DNA of 64,000 nucleotides from Halobaculum magnesiiphilum (GTDB lineage: Archaea; Halobacteriota; Halobacteria; Halobacteriales; Haloferacaceae), in assembly GCF_019823105.1 (NCBI RefSeq), contig NZ_CP081960.1, positions 186,001 through 250,000 of the forward strand, read 5' to 3'. The notes beneath the pieces are model-generated. The model was not told where the DNA came from and did no database searches. It saw nothing but the letters and a program-made list of their open reading frames with translations. Made by a program: the position numbers and the translations under genes. Positions 17,139 through 27,133 of this stretch are shown here, one piece after another (position 1 is the first letter of the stretch; the number at the start of each line of letters is the position of its first letter).

Positions 17139-17195
17139 CGACGCATTGCGGCCACATGTTCCGCCGTGACAGCCGGACCCGGTCCATGGCAGTGT
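17139..17195 (-). repeat. Flank repeat shared with 31722-31777
   Basis: Read on the minus strand, this stretch (GGACCGGGTCCGGCTGTCAC, then CGGCGGAAC, then GTGGCCGCAATGCGTCG) matches the plus-strand sequence after the transposase remnant at 31722-31777 with few differences. In both places it begins right after the degenerate IS6 transposase stop, so IS copy and flank are duplicated together in inverted orientation. Confidence 0.6.
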
Positions 17196-17590
17196 TCAGA
17201 TTGACTGGTTCCATCCGAAACTGAACGCTTGCAACCGAGATTCGACGGAGTTTGCGTCGGCGTGACTGTACCAGTTTAAAAATATAATTTCAGCATCCAA
17301 TTTTTAAATAAGTATCCGACGTTGACTCGATTATTGTATGATTCGCATTAATACTCACAATTTGACAGAACAATGATGCATACAGCAAGTGCAGAATCGT
17401 TATGAAAGAGTGCATCGTCGACGGGATGTTTCTCGCGGAGTTCAGAGGGGATCAACACGGTACTTTTTGGCTTCCAGTCGGAGAGAGCTTTACAAGCAGG
17501 AAGACGTTCGTTTTGGGAGCGACAGCAGCGTCGAACCAAAATCGTTCATTGCTGAGTTGGGCCAGGATTCAGTAACTGCGACTTGAATCT
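17196..17590 (-). pseudogene. Degenerate IS6-family transposase (copy A)
   Basis: A minus-strand remnant with several frameshifts. It contains NERFWFDAAVAPKTNVFLLV (about 17550-17490), ELREKHPVDDALF (about 17450-17410), and the C-terminus SHADANSVESRLQAFSFGWN ending at TGA 17198. These correspond to the central and terminal parts of haloarchaeal IS6-type transposases, in which FxSNCFSHADAETVExWLQAFAFAWNQLI ends the protein. The N-terminal half is absent. It cannot be functional. Confidence 0.75.
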
Positions 17591-17607
17591 GATCGGCGTC
17601 AATCAGG

Positions 17608-18128
17608 TAGTGTTCAGATAAGCTGGTTCCATGCGAAGGCGAACGCTTGCAGCCAATGTTCGACGGTTTCTGCGTCGGCGTGGCTGAAACAGTTTGAGAA
17701 CTGGTTGGTTCGGCGTTTTATTTCTCTGAAGACACGTTCGACGCTGTTCCGAGTACCGTGTTTCTCGTATCTGTACTCAAGGCTGTGATGGTAGAGAGCT
17801 GCTTGCAGTCACGGTGTAGGATCGACGAGAAAGAGCGGATCATCGATGTGTTAGCTCTCTCCGAAATCGGTAATAATATCTCGATGATTAGATGGTTCCT
17901 CGCAGTGATGAGCTATATATCCAGCAAACATTTCATATCGAGAGCGATAGCAGCTGATAGCCAAACCAGTGAATTGTCGAGTTGATCGCGGTTCATCAAC
18001 CGAGACGTGTCCGCGTCGGGAAGGTCGAGCGGCTGTCGATCTGCCTTCTGCACCCAGCTGGGAACGGTGATTCGACAGCCGTTGATGACCAATATATATG
18101 AAATTGAGGTAGTATCTGGATTTGACAA
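17608..18128 (-). pseudogene. Degenerate IS6-family transposase (copy B) with terminal repeat
   Basis: A minus-strand remnant. The N-terminal part (to about 17913) reads VPSWVQKADRQPLDLPDAD then LVWLSAAIALD. After a break the C-terminal part reads DPLFLVDPTP, an in-frame TGA, LQAALYHHSLEYRYEKHG, TRNSVERVFREIKRRTNQF and WLQAFAFAWNQLI, then stop at 17614-17616. GTAGTGTTCAGATAAG at 17608-17623 matches the terminal inverted repeat I would expect for this IS group. It lies directly next to copy A. Confidence 0.78.
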
Positions 18129-18635
18129 TTTAGTCGGATGGAGTCGGATGCCGAACTGTTACCCCACGGTCTGATAATGGACGTGCCTTTCGCTACGAAG
18201 CGACGAATTTGCTGGGAATCGACGTCTGATAAAAGTCGAACATATCTATTCTATGCGTCTTTCTGCGATGTCCACGGTTTTGGGATCGATATCAGGCTAC
18301 CACACTGTCACCGGTGTTTTCTGATCTTTGCGTCTAGACTGCTTAGCAAGTTCGACAGTTAAAATGCTCCATCCAACCGAATGACCGTTGATGAAACGAC
18401 TGTTTTTCGGAAGAATGGAACACTGAATAAACGCAGGGTCCGTATCGATTTCCGGATATATATGGTTTCAACGAGAAGTCCGGAAATGAGTTGTCTGCCG
18501 TAACGGCTTTCCGCTCGAAAAGCCGTCAGTAGTTCCCCTGAAGTGTTACTGGACTCTCTATACTGCCTCCGCGTGCTACAGCCACGTATTCTAGCACTTG
18601 TGTCTCATTATTTCGTCTAGTTTACGCTCACTCGG
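18129..18635. other. Gene-free spacer, AT-rich
   Basis: About 500 bases between the IS6 remnant and the stop of the binding-protein gene. No convincing coding frame or RNA gene was seen. It may contain further decayed IS sequence, but nothing could be aligned by eye. Confidence 0.5.
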
Positions 18636-20330
18636 TTACTTCGTCGGAGCATTCGCTCCAAGGGCATATTCATCGGGGTAAATCTGGTATGCAAGCGGAT
18701 TAAGTTCGTACTTTTCTACGTAGTTCTTCGAAGCTCCGATCGTGTCGATATAGAACGATATCGCGTACGGGCCTTCGTCTCGAACCAGCGTCTGGGCCTC
18801 GTTCATGTACTGTTGTTTTTGCTCTCGGTCGGTCTCTGCGATCGCATTGTCGACGAGATCATCGAACTCTTGGTTCGTCCAATCGGATTCGCTGTTCCAG
18901 TTGCCTTCGGAGTGCAGCATCAGCTTCATGAAGTTCGCCCCGCTGATGCGCATTCCGTATGCACCGACGTAGAACGGGGATTTTCTCCACACGGTAGCAC
19001 TCCAGGTGTCGTATCCCATCGTTTCGAGTTCGAACTCGATGCCGACTTCCTCGAGCTGCTCCTGCATCAACACAGCCGTACCCCGCATGTGCGGGATATT
19101 ACTGGCTGTCTGCAGCGTCAGGTCGAACTCCTCCGTCAGGTTGATGCCATCGGGATATCCTGCTTCGGCGAGAAGTTCTCTTGCCTTCTCGAGGTCTTGC
19201 TCAGGTGGATCGATATCGGCATGAAAGTCGTACGCGGGGGAGAGAAGATTATCCTGTCCCACCACTCCGAGTCCATCTTGGACCGCGCTTAGAATTGCTT
19301 CACGGTCAATAGCGTGTTTTACGGCTTTTCTCACACGAGGGTCGGACCACGGTTCAACGCTCGTGTTCATGACGAAGTTCGCGATCTCTCCCCCTGGCGT
19401 CCTATGGGCGTTTGCGTCGCTGAGGTTCTGGAGCTGCCCCCATTGACCGTACCCAGGTTGCCAGATGATGTCGACGTCTTCTCCTCGGAGCGCGTTGACC
19501 TGATTACTTTTCTCAGGGATCGTTATTTGACTGATTCTATCGACGTACGGGAGTGGTTCCCCGTCGTCACCGGTCCTGTAATAGTCGTCGTACGCGACCC
19601 CGACAAGTTCGTCACCGGGGGCGAACTCCTCCAACGTGAAGGCACCTGACCCATGCTCCTCCGTTCCGAGTGCCTGCCGCTTTTCGGGATCAGTGACGAT
19701 GTCCTCTGGAACGATCGACCCCCATCCCTTGGAAACGAGTTTGGCGAAGTCAGAGTTACTCCCGCCGAGAATGAACCTGACAGTGGTTTCATCGACGGCT
19801 TCGACCTGTTGAATGTCGCCCATCGTTCCCATTCCTGGGCTCCCAACATCCTCATCGTACACCGTTTCGAACGTCGCTTTCACATCCGAAGCGGTGACCT
19901 TGCTCCCGTCGTGGAACGTTGCATCCCGCAACGAGAACGTCCACTCATCGGACGCGTCATTCGATGACCAGTCTGCGGCCAAATCGCCGTATGGTTCGAG
20001 ATCGGGGCTGACACGGGTCAGGGTGGAATAAAACAGCTTCACTCCCCAACGTTGTGGGAACTTCGAGGACATCATTACCGGGTTTATCGTCGAAGTTTCC
20101 GGCGTGATGGCTATCCTGAGATGGCCTCCACGCAGATTGTTAGAACTCGATCCGGACTCTGACCCAGAGGCAGATCCCTCTCCCGAACCTGAGTCATCGC
20201 CCGACGAGCCTCCTTGGTTGGAGTCACCCGTGCAACCGGCGAGCCCAGTCACAGCACCTACACCGATCAGTCCCAAATAGTGACGCCGTTCAAGGGTACT
20301 ACCTGGACGGTTTGCTACTTCTTGGCGCAT
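18636..20330 (-). CDS. Peptide-type ABC substrate-binding lipoprotein (normal lobe order)
   Basis: 564 residues from ATG 20330 (MRQEVANRPGS); an in-frame ATG at 20366 adds 12 residues before the Tat signal. ERRHYLGLIG followed by LAGC (lipobox) marks Tat export and lipid anchoring; a Ser/Gly/Asp linker follows. The family 5 binding-protein order is standard: GGHLRIAITPETSTINPVM, then LRDATFHDGSKVTASDVKA, then HAIDREAIL, then the second lobe ending near LNPLAYQIYPDEY. Its likely partners are the fused ATPase (23784-25856) and permeases (26168-28029), although it is 3.5 kb away and separately transcribed. The promoter motif at 20355-20370 is shared with the aminotransferase operon. Confidence 0.92.
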   Translation of the reverse strand: MRQEVANRPGSTLERRHYLGLIGVGAVTGLAGCTGDSNQGGSSGDDSGSGEGSASGSESGSSSNNLRGGHLRIAITPETSTINPVMMSSKFPQRWGVKLFYSTLTRVSPDLEPYGDLAADWSSNDASDEWTFSLRDATFHDGSKVTASDVKATFETVYDEDVGSPGMGTMGDIQQVEAVDETTVRFILGGSNSDFAKLVSKGWGSIVPEDIVTDPEKRQALGTEEHGSGAFTLEEFAPGDELVGVAYDDYYRTGDDGEPLPYVDRISQITIPEKSNQVNALRGEDVDIIWQPGYGQWGQLQNLSDANAHRTPGGEIANFVMNTSVEPWSDPRVRKAVKHAIDREAILSAVQDGLGVVGQDNLLSPAYDFHADIDPPEQDLEKARELLAEAGYPDGINLTEEFDLTLQTASNIPHMRGTAVLMQEQLEEVGIEFELETMGYDTWSATVWRKSPFYVGAYGMRISGANFMKLMLHSEGNWNSESDWTNQEFDDLVDNAIAETDREQKQQYMNEAQTLVRDEGPYAISFYIDTIGASKNYVEKYELNPLAYQIYPDEYALGANAPTK

Positions 20331-20354
20331 TGCAAGCCAACGACTAACACACAC

Positions 20355-20370
20355 CATAATAAACATTTCG
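20355..20370 (-). promoter_or_regulatory. Core promoter of the binding-protein gene
   Basis: The minus strand reads CGAAATGTTTATTATG, 24 bp before ATG 20330. It differs at one base from the element at 6541-6556. BRE-like CGAAA followed by TTTATTA predicts a near-leaderless transcript. Confidence 0.55.
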
Positions 20371-20954
20371 ACTGGCGTGGTTCTGGCAATGAGAATTTAA
20401 ATAGATGCTTATAGAATCATTCTTTGTTATATCTGAGTAGAGCAGGACTTTGCTGAGAACCTGGTCCGCAGCAGCGCTCCAATCCCAGTCAGTAATTTCG
20501 AGTGGTATCAACAATCGCTACCCTACCCTCCCGAAGCGTGTCTGAGGGAGTCATTGCGGTCTAAATGGGGAGTTCCAAGTACGTGTCGTATCCCAGATTC
20601 AGCAATGTGGCCCCTCATGCACAGAAACAATTGTCCCTCGTCTTACTCCACCACGAGTTTTTCTCAGTCAATTTAGGGGAGATCTCTGGCTACACCACTA
20701 AGATTTGCAATATACAAATAACGGAGTGGTGGGTGAGCATGCGAAGGTGAAATTCCGGTCATGACTCGGTGTTCAATGCGATCTCAATATCAAGCCCATA
20801 TGTAGTCTAATTAATGAGTTTGGAGAATATCCCGCCCCCGATTACAAACCTATGGTTGTAATGGATAGGTAGATTCAGCTTTCAAACGGGCGTTCGTTTG
20901 GCTTGGGGTGAATAAACAGATCGAAACTTGTTTGCTATTTACAAATGTATCAGT
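20371..20954. other. Gene-free spacer with a small inverted repeat
   Basis: About 580 AT-rich bases between the divergently placed binding-protein promoter and the 3' end of the IclR gene. ATTACAA (20841-20847) and TTGTAAT (20856-20862) form a 7-bp inverted repeat with an 8-base centre. No gene could be supported; a 61-codon frame near 20565 shows no recognisable features. Confidence 0.4.
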
Positions 20955-21734
20955 TTACTGATTTTGAAGCGTAGTGATATTCACACTGATGATGTTGGCG
21001 GCTTCCAGAACTTTATCACTCAATTCAGCATGAAGGTTGTCGAACGTAAACCGGCTTTTCGGGCCGGAGATACTGATAGCCCCGTAGAGTCCTTTATCAT
21101 TCTCAATTGGCGCACCGACAGCGCGGGTTCCTATGATCTCTTCTTGATCATTGATAGCGTACCCCTGCTCTCGAATAGTTTCGAACTCTGCAAACAGTTC
21201 TTCCGGGTCGGTAATTGTATTTTCGTTCATCGACGGTAATCCGTGTTCTTCAATGATTTCCCTTGCCTCTTCGGGGGGTAAATGCGCTAGATACGCCTTT
21301 CCAGTCGAACCCCAGTGTAGATAGTCATGCCGTTTGAGTTTCATCTCGTTGAAATCTTTCGAGATGCCCCGCTCACCCTTTGATTTGTGTAGAAACACTC
21401 CACGGCCGTGTTCACAGGTCATCAGATGTGCGAATTCCCCCGTCTCCTCGGCGAGATTCTCGGTGACCTCTTTACCAGCACGGTACACTACGTTGTTGTC
21501 TATGACGTGTCTCCCTTTGTTCAAAAACTTCATACCCAACTCATATTGTCCATCTTTTTTGACAACGTATCCCTCGTTGGCCAGCGTCGCCAAGTGATTG
21601 TAGGCACCACCCGGTGAGACACTTAATGACTCGGCGACCTCTGTGACGGTAGCACCGTTGTTCTCTTCGAGAACGTCGATGACTTTACAGGTGGTTTCTA
21701 CCGTACTCAATGTTCGGGGTGCGCTGTCCTTCAT
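20955..21734 (-). CDS. IclR-family transcriptional regulator
   Basis: 259 residues. An N-terminal winged helix-turn-helix (TEVAESLSVSPGGAYNHLATL, about 33-53) is followed by the IclR effector domain, ending with YGAISISGPKSRFTFDNLHAE. It is a paralogue of the regulator at 2167-2928, sharing the GRDxG and SISGPKSR regions. It lies between a binding-protein gene and a flavin oxidase gene transcribed divergently, both plausible targets. Effector unknown. Confidence 0.93.
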   Translation of the reverse strand: MKDSAPRTLSTVETTCKVIDVLEENNGATVTEVAESLSVSPGGAYNHLATLANEGYVVKKDGQYELGMKFLNKGRHVIDNNVVYRAGKEVTENLAEETGEFAHLMTCEHGRGVFLHKSKGERGISKDFNEMKLKRHDYLHWGSTGKAYLAHLPPEEAREIIEEHGLPSMNENTITDPEELFAEFETIREQGYAINDQEEIIGTRAVGAPIENDKGLYGAISISGPKSRFTFDNLHAELSDKVLEAANIISVNITTLQNQ

Positions 21735-22056
21735 GCGTTGTCCAGTAGACTATCCGGAGATACATAATATTTTGCAGTACACAAACGACTCTGGGAATTC
21801 AAACTAATCACGTACGGTGACTCAGTCTGGTGATCGGACAAAACTGGTAGTACTGACATCATCATATGAACGTTGAGTCGCAGTGTCGGGCCCTGTAGCT
21901 CAAAATCGCGGATCGTTTCGCTAAGAGGTTCTCAATCGGGGATTTCGTTTTCACTGTTGTAGCCTGTCAGCGACATCAGTTCATACCCCGTTCGTACGCT
22001 CTGTGATATCATGTTCGACTGTTACTCGATCTGAGCTGATTCCTGATGTCGAAAAC

Positions 22057-22078
22057 CAGTAACATACTACTGTTACAG
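22057..22078. promoter_or_regulatory. Imperfect palindrome upstream of the flavin oxidase
   Basis: CAGTAACA (22057-22064) and TGTTACAG (22071-22078) form 8-bp arms with one mismatch, ending 7 bp before ATG 22086. The position would overlap promoter or transcription start of a short-leader gene, which suits an operator for the nearby IclR protein. The link is inferred from position only. Confidence 0.4.
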
Positions 22079-22085
22079 TAGATTT

Positions 22086-23276
22086 ATGGTTCCGGTCTCG
22101 GATGACATCGCTATGCAGACCAGTAGTCAGCGATTCGATGCCATAGTCGTTGGTGTCGGAGGCATCGGTAGCGCAGCCGTCTACCATCTGGCTCAACGGG
22201 GCCTCGATGTCCTGGGGTTAGACCAGTACAATATCCCCAACTCGATAGGGTCCTCACACGGCGATTCCAGACTGATCCGCTTGACGAATCACGAAGATCC
22301 CGAGTATGTCCCTCACGTCCGCCGTTCGCTAACCCTGTGGGAATCACTGGAGAACCAGTACGGCGAACAGCTTCTCCATCGGACGGGAACAGTCGACGCT
22401 GGGCCTCCCGATAGCGACACGGTCCAAGGGGCTATCAAAGCCTGCAAGGAGTACGATCTCTCGTACGAACACCTCTCGTCACAGGAATTGTCAGAAAAAT
22501 TCCCCGGCTTCGAACTCCCTGAGGACTTCGAGGCGGTTTATCAACCTGATGGGGGGTTCATCAACCCCACTAAGTGTGTTCAGGCACACGTCGAACTCGC
22601 ACAGGAACACGGTGCCGTCACGCACGCCCACGAGACAGTGGAAGATTGGAATTCGACGGCAGACGGTGTCACTGTCGAGACCGACAGGGCCACCTACGAG
22701 GCCGACAACCTCGTCATCACGGCCGGTGCGTGGACCCAGTTACTCGTCGATGAGTTGGAAGAAACCTTGACTCCCTGGCGTGTCATCGTAGGCGGGTTTC
22801 AACCCGCCGACAGAGAGCAGTTCACTCCGAAGAACTTCCCCGTGTTCTCTATCAATGATGGAAGTCAGGGATATTATGGTGGCCCCGACGCGGGAACGTC
22901 CGGATTCAAGTTCGGGCTCGTGGACAACTTGGAGGAAGTAGCAAACCCAGGTGACTTCGATCCTCGTCCAACAGAAAAAGAACGAGAACGACTCCGGACC
23001 GAACTCCTCGAAAACGCACAGAGGTACTTCCCCGAGGGTGCAAGAACGATAAAACGGTTGAAGACGTGTATGGTAACCCACACACCCGACCAAGACTTCA
23101 TCGTTGACCACCTCCCGTCGGATCCCAACGTCATCGTTGGTGCCGGGTTCTCCGGTAAGGGGTTCAAGTTCAGTAGCCTCATGGGAGAACTCCTAGCTGA
23201 CCTTGTGACTCACCAAGAGTCCGCCGTCGACGTCGAACTGTTCGATATCAGCCGGTTTCAGCGGGTGACCCGGTGA
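22086..23276 (+). CDS. N-methyl-L-tryptophan/monomeric sarcosine oxidase-like flavoenzyme
   Basis: 396 residues from ATG 22086; ATG 22113 is an alternative that better matches family length. VVGVGGIGSAAVYHLAQRG is the FAD-binding Rossmann motif. The early GSSHGDSRLIRLTNHEDPEYVP and the segment KTCMVTHTPDQDFIVD match MSOX/MTOX enzymes. Cys328 in that segment aligns with the Cys that holds FAD covalently. GAGFSGKGFKFS closes the FAD domain. Such enzymes oxidise secondary amines (sarcosine, N-methyl amino acids, pipecolate) to imines, producing H2O2. Imine products are classic RidA substrates, and a RidA gene is present at 3179. Confidence 0.9.
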   Translation: MVPVSDDIAMQTSSQRFDAIVVGVGGIGSAAVYHLAQRGLDVLGLDQYNIPNSIGSSHGDSRLIRLTNHEDPEYVPHVRRSLTLWESLENQYGEQLLHRTGTVDAGPPDSDTVQGAIKACKEYDLSYEHLSSQELSEKFPGFELPEDFEAVYQPDGGFINPTKCVQAHVELAQEHGAVTHAHETVEDWNSTADGVTVETDRATYEADNLVITAGAWTQLLVDELEETLTPWRVIVGGFQPADREQFTPKNFPVFSINDGSQGYYGGPDAGTSGFKFGLVDNLEEVANPGDFDPRPTEKERERLRTELLENAQRYFPEGARTIKRLKTCMVTHTPDQDFIVDHLPSDPNVIVGAGFSGKGFKFSSLMGELLADLVTHQESAVDVELFDISRFQRVTR

Positions 23277-23783
23277 TATTCCACTGATATCGGCCTCGAG
23301 GCCTCCCGGGGCGCTCGGTCAGAGCTGCCTGTGTGATAATCGTCAGAGGGGGGTTCCCGGTCGATACGAAGTACAGCTTCGTAGGCCCCGTACTGACTGA
23401 TATCGAGGACTGTTGATCGTAAGGGAATACCAGGCAGGATACCGCTGGCGATCTCAACACCAGTCGTTTCTCGAACCAATGGGAGTTCCATTTCCACCAT
23501 CTGAGTGTCCATTACTGTCCATAGTAGTCTCCGTACTGTCCCCGTGAACTCATGTTTGTGAGGAATAGAATCGACAAGCGATGCAACGATTACCCACTTC
23601 CGCGGTGAATATCCCTGGAGAGGACCGATGCAGTTGGACCCGGGTGTCGAGTGACAATTTACCAAGGTTATATCTATTTCAAATGCTCAGTGAGTCTGTG
23701 ATAGCACTCAACTACGCAAGGACGGCCGACTCAAGAAACCTAGTAATATTCGACGAACAATTCGTAGCGATACGGCGGAGTCA
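23277..23783. other. Spacer between convergent genes
   Basis: About 500 bases between the oxidase stop and the stop of the fused ATPase. A minus-strand frame of 135 codons (23258-23665) begins MVNCHSTPGSN but has no family resemblance and overlaps the oxidase end. It could be a small unknown protein or noncoding; support is weak. Confidence 0.35.
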
Positions 23784-25856
23784 CTATACGATGTCGTTTG
23801 ACGGAGTCATCTCTTCGGGTTCTAAGTGGCACGAGATCTGGTGTTTGGGATTGTCGGAGTCGACAGTTTCGAGCTTTGGATGATCCCGCTCACAGACATC
23901 ACCGATCTTCTGTGGACACCGAGTTTGGAAGGGACATCCCGACGGTGGATTTCGTGCGCTCGGAACATCGCCTTCGAGATAGATCTGCTCCCTCTCTATG
24001 GAGGAATCTGTCGACGGAATATTCGACAGCAGCGCCCGCGTGTATGGGTGGTACGGTGGTTCGAATATCGACTCCGTCGACCCTGTTTCCACGAAGTTCC
24101 CAAGGTACATGACCGCGGTTCTATCACTGATGTAGTTGACCACACTGAAATCGTGACTTATGAGCAGATACGAGGTCCCGTACTCCTCTTGGAGACTCGT
24201 GAGGAGATTGAGTATGCTTGCCTGAACGCTGACGTCGAGTGCTGACACCGGCTCGTCGAGTACAACGAATGAAGGATTGACCGAGAAGGCACGGGCGATC
24301 GCGACACGCTGTTTTTCACCCCCGGAGAGGTCACGTGGATAGCGATCCGCATAGCTCGGCTGTAGTCCGACCTGCGTCAGGAGTTCGGCCACGCGCTCAC
24401 GTTGTTCGTCCTCGGACTGGTCGGTGAACATCTCAAGCGGCCGCTTGATAGCTTGTCCGACCGTATGTTTTGGGTTAAGACTCGAATGAGGGTTCTGGAA
24501 CACGATCTGACACTCCGAGCGGAACTCTTTCCAGTCTTGGTCATCCATCGAATCGAATTGTTGGCCTCTGAAATAGATCTCCCCGTCTGTGGCTGGAAGG
24601 AGGTCCAACAGAACCGACCCGAGTGTACTTTTCCCACATCCGGATTCGCCAACCACCCCCAGGGTCTCCGATTCATTGATGTGCAGATTCACGCCGTCAA
24701 CGGCTTTCACTGGTGGTTCACCGCCGAACACGCGATCCAGTAGGGATGTCTCGCCGAAGTACTTCTGTACATTCCGAGCCTCAATGAGGGTAGAGTCTTT
24801 TGACTCGGCGGTGCGTTGAATCTTCTGGCTATCTGCTTGAATTGGATTTTCCAACGCGTGTTCCCATCGTTTGCACCGAGTGAGGTGTTCTGGGTCGTCA
24901 TTGACAGGCACCTTCTCCACAGGGGTATCTCTACACTCGTCTGTCGCAAACTCACACCGTTCGGCGAACACACACCCGTTTGGAATCCTTCTCAAATCGC
25001 CAATCTGCCCAGGAATCGGCTTCAAACGCCGGTCGTCTCCCTGCGGAAGTGACGCGAGCAATCCTTGCGTATATGGGTTCGCCGGCGAACTAAATACGCT
25101 CTCAGTCGTCCCCATCTCCATAATTTCACCGGCGTACATGATACCGACTCTATCCGAGATCTGATTAATGACCCCGAGGTTGTGGGTGATGAGTAAGACG
25201 CTCGTGTCCCACTCCTCGATGAGTTCGTCGATAAGGTCCAGAATCGTTGCTTGCGTAGTAACGTCCAGACCGGTCGTCGGTTCGTCTAGGATGAGAAGCC
25301 GTGGCTGGCACGCCAACGCAATAGCCAGTATGACACGCTGTTGTTGACCACCTGAGAGTTCGTGTGGATACTGGGAAGCATTCGTTTCTGGATCGGGAAG
25401 GTTGACCTCCTGAAGCACCTCGTAAGTCTGTTCCATCGCTTCTGAGCGTGTCACGTCGCGATGCGTACGAACGACTTCCGCTATCTGTTCACCTACCGTC
25501 ATACTCGGGTTCAGCGCCGTGTTCGGATCCTGAGGGACGTGGGCGATTTCATTCCCGCGGAGCTCCTTGAGCTCCGCCGATGAAAGTTCGAGAATCGACT
25601 GGCCCTCGTAGTTAATTGAGCCACTCGTGATTTGGCCATTATCCCCGAGATACCGCAGGATTGCGAGCGCTAACGTACTTTTGCCGCTCCCGCTTTCCCC
25701 TGCGATACCGAGAGTCTCCCCGGGTTCGATGTGGAGAGATACATCCCGGACTGCTTTGACCGAACTGTCTCCCGTCAGATACTCAACAGACAAATCAGTT
25801 ACCGATAGCACTGATTGGTCATCTTGATCGGTATGTGCTTCACTGACAGACCTCAT
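23784..25856 (-). CDS. Fused double ABC ATPase for peptide-type transporter (DppD-DppF fusion)
   Basis: 690 residues from ATG 25856 (MRSVSEAHTDQDDQ); upstream in-frame starts to 25940 add a Cys-rich stretch unlike the family. The first ATPase module has Walker A GESGSGKST, signature [20 protein letters not shown] and ITHN; the second has [29 protein letters not shown] and ISHD. Each ends in a Cys-containing oligopeptide tail (CVFAERCEFATDEC and CPFQTRCPQKIGDVC). Such fusions replace the two separate ATPases seen at 12871-14929. It is divergent from the permease pair at 26168. Confidence 0.94.
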   Translation of the reverse strand: MRSVSEAHTDQDDQSVLSVTDLSVEYLTGDSSVKAVRDVSLHIEPGETLGIAGESGSGKSTLALAILRYLGDNGQITSGSINYEGQSILELSSAELKELRGNEIAHVPQDPNTALNPSMTVGEQIAEVVRTHRDVTRSEAMEQTYEVLQEVNLPDPETNASQYPHELSGGQQQRVILAIALACQPRLLILDEPTTGLDVTTQATILDLIDELIEEWDTSVLLITHNLGVINQISDRVGIMYAGEIMEMGTTESVFSSPANPYTQGLLASLPQGDDRRLKPIPGQIGDLRRIPNGCVFAERCEFATDECRDTPVEKVPVNDDPEHLTRCKRWEHALENPIQADSQKIQRTAESKDSTLIEARNVQKYFGETSLLDRVFGGEPPVKAVDGVNLHINESETLGVVGESGCGKSTLGSVLLDLLPATDGEIYFRGQQFDSMDDQDWKEFRSECQIVFQNPHSSLNPKHTVGQAIKRPLEMFTDQSEDEQRERVAELLTQVGLQPSYADRYPRDLSGGEKQRVAIARAFSVNPSFVVLDEPVSALDVSVQASILNLLTSLQEEYGTSYLLISHDFSVVNYISDRTAVMYLGNFVETGSTESIFEPPYHPYTRALLSNIPSTDSSIEREQIYLEGDVPSARNPPSGCPFQTRCPQKIGDVCERDHPKLETVDSDNPKHQISCHLEPEEMTPSNDIV

Positions 25857-26167
25857 TCCTACGCATTCTGTATTCAGCCCCATACAAGTAAGTTTCGCAC
25901 AGAAGGGTCGGCTCCGACAACGATGGACGTCCAGATCCATCCTTCGATGGTACCACGACCCTGCTTGAGCCCTAGGTGTACAGCATCGGAGAGTACCACT
26001 GTGGCAAGCACTTCAATATCAGAACGCATCTCGTCATCACGTGAGATCGGAACTTAGGAGAGTTGCGCCTCAACGACAGATGTGTGTCGCCGAGATCTCG
26101 TCATGGTCGAGGGAATCACAGTAAGGGAAAAATATAAGCCTGTGTAGTAAGGTTGAGTTTCTGTAGC
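25857..26167. other. Divergent promoter region of the second ABC transporter
   Basis: Separates the fused ATPase (minus) from the permeases (plus). GGGAAAAATATAAGCC at about 26126-26141 gives a TATA-type element some 30 bp before ATG 26168. No other gene was seen. Confidence 0.45.
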
Positions 26168-27133
26168 ATGTCCGCGTTTAGCGCATATCTGGTCAAGAGA
26201 ATGGGATATATCGGGGTCACACTCCTGTTGATCTCCCTGATAATATTCTCCATCACCCAACTGCTTCCAGGCAACGCAGCAGTCATGATCTTAGGAAAAC
26301 AGGCGACCGAGGAGAGTATTACTGCAATCGAACAACAGCTCGGGTTGAACCGTGTTTGGTACGTCCAATACTTCGATTGGTTAGTCGGTTTCGTAACGGG
26401 TGACTGGGGAACCAGTTTCTCGAACCGTCAGGCCGTTTCGGAACTCATCTTCCCCCGACTTATCCGGTCGGCCCAGCTCGCCCTGATTACATCGGTCTTG
26501 GTGACGATAACAGCCATACCGTTGGGTGTGCTCGCAGCAATTAAACAGGACTCGATCTGGGATCTCTTGGCTAGCGCGGGTGGCTATATCGGAGTCAGTT
26601 TACCCGAATTCGTCATTGGAACGGCATTCATTGCGCTGTTCACGGGTCCGATCTTCCAGATCCTTCCGTTCGGAGGATACGAACCAATGAGTGCTGGAAT
26701 GATAACGTGGGCGAAGCACCTGATACTGCCGAGTGTAACGCTGTCAATAATCCTTACCGCACACGTGATGCGGTTGACCCGATCAGAGCTTGTCGAAGTC
26801 CTGCGAAAAGACTACGTCCGGACAGCACGACTCAAGGGACTGGATGAGTCGAAAGTCATCTCCAGACATGCTCTTCGAAACGGACTTCTACCGACGATTA
26901 CCTTGCTCACGTTGAACGTCGGGTATCTCTTGGGGAGCATCGTCGTTGTCGAGGAGGTGTTCACCTTCCCGGGACTCGGACGTCTCCTTGTACGGTCGAT
27001 TCAAGCGAGGGACCTTCCAGTAATTCAGGTGACCGTCATGCTGTTGGCTATCGTGTACGCGTTCGCGAATCTCACAGCAGACTTGCTGTACACGTACCTG
27101 GACCCGCGGATCGAATACGGTGAGAAACAATAA
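26168..27133 (+). CDS. ABC transporter permease, DppB/OppB type
   Basis: 321 residues from ATG 26168 (MSAFSAYLVKRMGY); TTG 26153 is a less likely start. Six predicted helices begin with YIGVTLLLISLIIFSITQLLPGN, the latter being the DppB signature. The EAA loop reads TARLKGLDESKVISRHALRNGLLP. The stop overlaps the next ATG by one base (TAATG). It forms a channel with the next gene, powered by the fused ATPase. Confidence 0.94.
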   Translation: MSAFSAYLVKRMGYIGVTLLLISLIIFSITQLLPGNAAVMILGKQATEESITAIEQQLGLNRVWYVQYFDWLVGFVTGDWGTSFSNRQAVSELIFPRLIRSAQLALITSVLVTITAIPLGVLAAIKQDSIWDLLASAGGYIGVSLPEFVIGTAFIALFTGPIFQILPFGGYEPMSAGMITWAKHLILPSVTLSIILTAHVMRLTRSELVEVLRKDYVRTARLKGLDESKVISRHALRNGLLPTITLLTLNVGYLLGSIVVVEEVFTFPGLGRLLVRSIQARDLPVIQVTVMLLAIVYAFANLTADLLYTYLDPRIEYGEKQ

